Shown here one piece after another: positions 31,925 through 35,407 of a DNA stretch of 35,407 nucleotides. The first letter of the stretch is position 1; each line of letters opens with the position of its first letter. Source of the DNA: Bacteroidota bacterium (lineage in GTDB: Bacteria; Bacteroidota; Bacteroidia; Bacteroidales; Lentimicrobiaceae); the NCBI GenBank assembly GCA_009773515.1, contig WSXX01000037.1, forward strand, positions 1 through 35,407, in the 5' to 3' direction. The position numbers were made by a program, and so were the translations under genes. The notes under the pieces are model-generated. The model made no database searches. It saw nothing but the letters and a program-made list of their open reading frames with translations, and was not told where the DNA came from.

Positions 31925-31987
31925 TTTAATGCCTGACCAGCTTATTCTGTTTGATTTTCAAACATTATTGGCTACTCAGGCATTAAA
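31925..31987. repeat. 12-bp inverted repeat between envelope genes
   Basis: Perfect arms TTTAATGCCTGA (31925-31936) and TCAGGCATTAAA (31976-31987), with a smaller hairpin GTTTGATTTTCAAAC inside. No long T-run follows on either strand. It may be a weak terminator after the gene that ends at 32021 or a regulatory RNA structure. Confidence 0.5.
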
Positions 31988-32020
31988 CTTCTTAAAAACA
32001 AAAGAGATGTGATCTTATCT

Positions 32021-32557
32021 CTAATGAATTGCAAGTCCGATTGTTGAAACTCCTGTTGAAAGATCGAGGAATAATCCGACTCTATTACTCAGGTGATATT
32101 CAGCGCCAATATGCAGATCAAGAAAAAGTGGGCGCGGACGATTGTAATAATTCCTGTCGCCATTATAGTCGTTATCCCATCTTGAATTAACCAGCGCAAA
32201 TCCCAGCGAACCGGCAAGATAAAAATCCCATGCCGAATTAGCATTCAAAATATCATCAAAATAAAGTGATCCTTTTACTCCGATTGGAATAACTGATTCG
32301 CGGTAATGATCACCTCTGTAAGAATAGAAATTCGCAAAAGGTGCAAGTGTAAAGTTTCTGGCAACGTCAAATTCATAATCCAGATGGAATACTGTAATTG
32401 ACCGGTTTGTATAGCCATAGTAACCTGAGTATCCGCCAACACCTAATCCCAGGTTCAGCGTGTTTCCATATCTTCCAGCCGAAGTGCTACTTTGGGCAAA
32501 TGAATTATATCCGACTATTGAAAGGCAGAAAAGCGAAATAATAATGAATTTTTTCAT
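32021..32557 (-). CDS. Small outer-membrane beta-barrel-like protein
   Basis: 178 aa from the ATG at 32557. Signal peptide FIIISLFCLSIVGYNSFAQ. The mature part is rich in Gly/Tyr with alternating strands (NTLNLGLGVGGYSGYYGY; FHLDYEFDVARNFTLAPF; FYLAGSLGFALVN; LHIGAEYHLSNRVGLFLDLS), as in an eight-stranded outer-membrane barrel. Function unknown. It is expressed from operator-promoter 9, 25 bp from the -7 box. Confidence 0.8.
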   Translation of the reverse strand: MKKFIIISLFCLSIVGYNSFAQSSTSAGRYGNTLNLGLGVGGYSGYYGYTNRSITVFHLDYEFDVARNFTLAPFANFYSYRGDHYRESVIPIGVKGSLYFDDILNANSAWDFYLAGSLGFALVNSRWDNDYNGDRNYYNRPRPLFLDLHIGAEYHLSNRVGLFLDLSTGVSTIGLAIH

Positions 32558-32581
32558 CTTGTGTAGTGTTTTAATGCGGTA

Positions 32582-32647
32582 CAAAGGTGATGGCTTCTGG
32601 TGCATAAAGCATTACACAATTAAGTATAAGAGTTGTATCTTTCACAT
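32582..32647 (-). promoter_or_regulatory. Shared operator-promoter 9 (small barrel protein)
   Basis: Operator 32612-32647 (ATGTGAAAGATACAA, 11 bp, AATTGTGTAA toward the gene), a 22-bp gap, and -7 box CACCTTTG (32582-32589), identical to the box of operator-promoter 1. Confidence 0.75.
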
Positions 32648-32671
32648 ATTCAATGACGGTAAAAGTTTTAT

Positions 32672-33202
32672 TTAGCGCAAATTTTTATAAAAGGTTGGAG
32701 TTAGCCCGGTAATTCTTTTAAACTGGGCCGACAAATGAGCAATACTGCAATAATTTAGCTTATATGATATTTCTGTTAGTGTAAGATCCGTTTTAAGAAG
32801 AAGCTCTTTTACACGTTCAATTTTCAGTTTTATGTAATAGTTCTCAATGGTTGTTTCATTTAATTCTGAGAACACCCCCGCCAGAAAGTTGTAGTCAGTT
32901 TGTAGCTTTTCGCTGATAGCTTCAGAAAAATTTATTTTCGACAGCTCTTCATTTCTATAAACATGCTCAAATACCGCAATCTTAATCCTTTCATTTAATA
33001 TTGCTTTTTTGTCATCCATAAGTTCAAGACCCGATTCAGAAAGAGCAGCCTTCAATTGCTCCAGTTGCTTGTTGTTCAGCTCTTCGCTGATGACAACTTC
33101 GCCCAGTTGAACCCTTGTATAGTGAAGACCGAGATTTTCCAGCTCTTTCTTGACCACCATTTTACAACGGGTGCAAATCATATTTTTGATGAATAATTTC
33201 AT
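32672..33202 (-). CDS. AraC-type regulator with intact HMA CxxC (paralogue 3)
   Basis: 176 aa. The N-terminal HMA-like domain keeps the metal motif: MICTRCKMVVKKELENLGLH (Cys-x2-Cys at about residues 10 and 13). The AraC domain has LTLTEISYKLNYCSIAHLSAQF and KRITGLTPTFYKNL. Of the three paralogues in the window it is the only one with the full motif, so it could sense a thiophilic metal ion or redox state. It stands alone, without kinase genes, next to the barrel gene under operator 9. A plain promoter lies upstream (TATATTTG on the minus strand, 33234-33241). Confidence 0.9.
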   Translation of the reverse strand: MKLFIKNMICTRCKMVVKKELENLGLHYTRVQLGEVVISEELNNKQLEQLKAALSESGLELMDDKKAILNERIKIAVFEHVYRNEELSKINFSEAISEKLQTDYNFLAGVFSELNETTIENYYIKLKIERVKELLLKTDLTLTEISYKLNYCSIAHLSAQFKRITGLTPTFYKNLR

Positions 33203-33233
33203 CAGTTGGGTTGAATTATGTTTAAGGGTTATA

Positions 33234-33241
33234 CAAATATA
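33234..33241 (-). promoter_or_regulatory. -7 element of HMA-AraC paralogue 3
   Basis: TATATTTG on the minus strand, an exact TAnnTTTG match, 31 bp before the start codon. The 36-bp operator is absent, which suggests this regulator is not part of the regulon. Confidence 0.5.
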
Positions 33242-33455
33242 AGAAATATTTACAAGAGTCAGGCAGCCAATTATTGAAACAATCTTACAGACTTAAATTT
33301 ACAGGAATCAGGCTCTGATGCGAACTCGTTTGATTTTTATTCTGCAGATGCAATTATTCTGAAATAAAGCAAGCCTTAAGCTTTATTCAGATTTATATTG
33401 AGAATGTTTGAAATCTTCAGCCTCAACCTGCTTTCATCATCTTTCATTTATTCTC

Positions 33456-33463
33456 TATCTTTG
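33456..33463 (+). promoter_or_regulatory. -7 element of rbfA
   Basis: TATCTTTG, an exact TAnnTTTG match, exactly four bases before the ATG at 33468. This is the same spacing as for the EcoRV-type gene (1709-1716, ATG 1721), so the transcript is probably leaderless. Confidence 0.55.
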
Positions 33464-33467
33464 TGCC

Positions 33468-33806
33468 ATGGAAAGTACAAGACAACAAAAGATTTCGCGA
33501 TTGCTTCAGAAAGACCTTGGGGAAATCTTCCAGCTTATGGCCCGCGACCATTTGCAAGGTTTTTTAATCACAGTTACCAAGGTTTATATCTCTCCCGATC
33601 TTTCAATTGCCAAAGTTTATCTGAGTCTTTTTGGTGCAGGTGACCGCGAAGAAATTTTCAAGCGCATCAACAAAACCAAGAAAGAAATAAGGCATCAGCT
33701 TGCTTTGAGGGTCGGAAAACAAATGAGGATAATTCCTGAATTGGCTTTCTTTATCGACGATTCGCTCGATTATATTGAAAATATTGACAACCTTCTTAAA
33801 GCCTGA
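33468..33806 (+). CDS. rbfA: Ribosome-binding factor A
   Basis: 112 aa from the ATG at 33468; the in-frame extension to 33408 runs through the promoter and was rejected. RbfA KH-like fold: QQKISRLLQKDLGEIF, VTKVYISPDLSIAKVYLSLF, RHQLALRVGKQMRIIPELAF and a final FIDDSLDYIENIDNLL. It binds the 30S subunit during late maturation of 16S rRNA and is needed for cold adaptation. The downstream FtsX-like permease is a common neighbour in this phylum. Confidence 0.93.
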   Translation: MESTRQQKISRLLQKDLGEIFQLMARDHLQGFLITVTKVYISPDLSIAKVYLSLFGAGDREEIFKRINKTKKEIRHQLALRVGKQMRIIPELAFFIDDSLDYIENIDNLLKA

Positions 33807-33834
33807 CCATTACAATTAACCAATACTCCGAATA

Positions 33835-35076
33835 TTGAAACTGCCGCTTTTTATAGCCTGGAGATACCTGAAATCGAAAAAATCACACAATGTGATCAAT
33901 ATCATTTCAGGTGTTTCGGTTGCCGGGGTAACCATAGGAACCATGGCACTGATTGTTGTGCTGTCGGTTTTCAATGGGTTCGAAAGTCTGGTTATTTCCC
34001 TTTTCAATACTTTTGACCCCCACATTAAAGTATATCCGGCAGCAGGTAAAACTTTTGCCGACAGCACCTATCCCTGGCAAAAAGTAGCCGCTGTAGAAGG
34101 AATTTCAGCTCAAACTGCCATTATTGAGGAAAAAGTTCTGCTTCGCTACGGAACCAACCAATATCTGGCCACTTTAAAAGGAGTTGATAAAAACTACGAA
34201 ACCTGGATCGGACTGAACAACATGATGTCGGAAGGCAGTCTCATGCTGGAGTTCAAAGGCCGTCCGCTTGCCATTCCAGGTCAGGGCGTAGCTTATTACC
34301 TCGGGCTGAATCTCGATGACTTTGAGCAGGAAATTGAGGTGTATGCGCCCCGCCGAACCGGAAATATCGGAATGAACCCCGAACAGGCTTTCAATCGTAT
34401 GGATATCAGGCCGGTGGGCATTTTCTCAGTGCAGCAGGATTTCGACTCAAAGTATATGATTGTCCCGCTCTCCTTCGCACGCGATGCCCTTGAGTATCCC
34501 AATGAACTCTCAGCTGTGGAGATTGCAATTGACAATGAAAAAAATCTGACAGAAATACAGCATAAAATTCAGGCCATACTGGGCAGCGCTTTTGAAGTAA
34601 AGAACCGCTTTGAACAGCAGGAAATGCTTTATAAAATTATGAGGTCTGAAAAATGGGCAATTTTCATGATTCTGGGGTTTATCCTTTTTATTGCAACTTT
34701 TAATGTGATTGGCTCACTTTCAATGCTCATTCTCGAAAAGAAAAAAGACATTGCCATTTTACAGAGTATGGGAGGCGATGAACTGCTGATCCGACGGATT
34801 TTTCTTGTGCAGGGAATGATGGTCTCTTTTGGAGGTGCTTTTGCCGGAATGTTGCTCGGAGCAGCAATCTGTTTCTTGCAGCAGCAATTCGGTCTGGTCA
34901 GGATTAATACCGAAGGAGGATCGTTTCTGATTGATTCTTATCCTGTGCTTATGCAATGGAAAGATTTTATTTATGTTTTTGTAGTTGTCTCTGTCATTGG
35001 TTTTGTTGCAGCCTGGTTCCCTGTGAGAAACATTGGCAAAATCGGATCAGTAATTGCTGCGCTTCACAGCAGATAA
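33835..35076 (+). CDS. LolC/LolE-type FtsX-like ABC permease
   Basis: 413 aa from a TTG start (MKLPLFIAWRYLKSKKSHNV), chosen because the family starts in this way; no nearby ATG fits. Four transmembrane helices: about 20-45, then three in the last third (WAIFMILGFILFIATFNVIG; MVSFGGAFAGMLLGAAICFL; FIYVFVVVSVIGFVAAWF). The large periplasmic MacB-type domain is between. The cytoplasmic loop EKKKDIAILQSMGGDELLIR is the coupling helix to the ATPase. It probably extracts lipoproteins from the inner membrane; the ATPase (LolD-type) is not in the window. Confidence 0.88.
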   Translation: MKLPLFIAWRYLKSKKSHNVINIISGVSVAGVTIGTMALIVVLSVFNGFESLVISLFNTFDPHIKVYPAAGKTFADSTYPWQKVAAVEGISAQTAIIEEKVLLRYGTNQYLATLKGVDKNYETWIGLNNMMSEGSLMLEFKGRPLAIPGQGVAYYLGLNLDDFEQEIEVYAPRRTGNIGMNPEQAFNRMDIRPVGIFSVQQDFDSKYMIVPLSFARDALEYPNELSAVEIAIDNEKNLTEIQHKIQAILGSAFEVKNRFEQQEMLYKIMRSEKWAIFMILGFILFIATFNVIGSLSMLILEKKKDIAILQSMGGDELLIRRIFLVQGMMVSFGGAFAGMLLGAAICFLQQQFGLVRINTEGGSFLIDSYPVLMQWKDFIYVFVVVSVIGFVAAWFPVRNIGKIGSVIAALHSR

Positions 35077-35316
35077 CCTGTTGTAAGTATCCTGATCATC
35101 CGCAGGTGATAATTATATCTCCTGCAATTCCTCCCAAAGCCAAATGTCGTTTGTTAAACTGATTTTAAATCGCTGAGGATTGAATGACTCTTTTATGCGG
35201 ATCTGAAAAAAACGAAAAAAACATGAGAAATGCATGTTACATTCGGGCAACTTTTCGGATTAATAGGTGTCTTGATTAATAAAATATTTTGATAAGTCAG
35301 GTCGGATTATGAATAA

Positions 35317-35407
35317 TCCGGACTATAGTATGCCACCGTTCCGGAGCAAAGTAGGCCACCCATTCCGGACTAAAGTAGGCCACCCATTCCGGAGCAAAGT
35401 AGGCCAC
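35317..35407. repeat. 24-bp tandem repeats at the window end
   Basis: Units starting TCCGGA at 35317 (23 bp, divergent), 35340, 35364 and 35388 (cut by the window edge). The core is TCCGGAGCAAAGTAGGCCAC, alternating GAGCAAAG and GACTAAAG. An inverted repeat CGGATTAT/ATAATCCG lies just at the left border. Multiple short repeats at an end are a mark of IS21-family elements, so this may be such an end, with the transposase outside the window. The gap before it (35077-35316) shows nothing else. Confidence 0.55.

Noticed and set aside
1-35407. tRNA, rRNA or known riboswitch
   Set aside because: I read both strands for CCA-ended cloverleaf patterns and conserved rRNA or riboswitch cores and saw none; a covariance-model scan would be decisive.

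Overview
The window looks like a chromosomal segment of a Bacteroidota bacterium. Promoters carry the phylum's TAnnTTTG -7 element, Shine-Dalgarno sequences are weak, and the gene content is typical: carboxypeptidase-regulatory-like domain, SbsA-type Ig repeats, HMA-AraC regulators, and rbfA followed by an FtsX-like permease. I cannot name the genus from sequence alone.

Layout. (1) 1-7214 is an AT-rich accessory region. It starts with the 3' end of a carboxypeptidase-regulatory-like gene, followed by an orphan TIR/coiled-coil protein, an EcoRV-type restriction-modification pair, and a type IIG-like methyltransferase. That last protein lacks its N-terminal part and has a Y1/HUH (REP-transposase-like) domain inserted in frame, with palindromes and 21-bp tandem repeats inside the coding sequence. 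Copies of the 3' end of the first gene (352-461, 1470-1573, 3855-3890) separate the modules. (2) 7242-10516 (minus) is a regulatory operon: small membrane protein, HMA-AraC regulator, hybrid histidine kinase, response regulator. (3) 10727-20024 (minus) holds envelope and stress genes: OmpA lipoprotein, radical SAM enzyme, a YtxH/holin-like operon, a twin-OmpA outer-membrane protein, and a lipoprotein with seven Ig repeats and an ice-binding (DUF3494) domain. (4) 20682-26238 (plus) is an Mla/MCE lipid-transport operon with an outer-membrane barrel protein and a YihY/BrkB protein. (5) 26397-33202 contains small membrane proteins, a second HMA-AraC/response regulator/kinase operon, more envelope proteins and a third HMA-AraC gene. 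(6) 33468-35076 is rbfA plus a LolE/FtsX-like permease. The window ends in 24-bp tandem repeats that may be the terminus of an insertion sequence.

The strongest new signal is a shared promoter architecture at nine places between 11.5 and 32.7 kb. Each has a 36-bp operator made of two direct half-sites 21 bp apart, then exactly 22 bp, then a TAnnTTTG-like -7 box. The nine promoters face nearly all the envelope/stress genes and the Mla operon, and none of the regulator operons. The 21-bp half-site spacing suits an AraC-type dimer, and three paralogous AraC-type regulators lie among the targets. I infer a locally clustered envelope-stress regulon governed by one or more HMA-AraC proteins and tuned by the two kinase systems.
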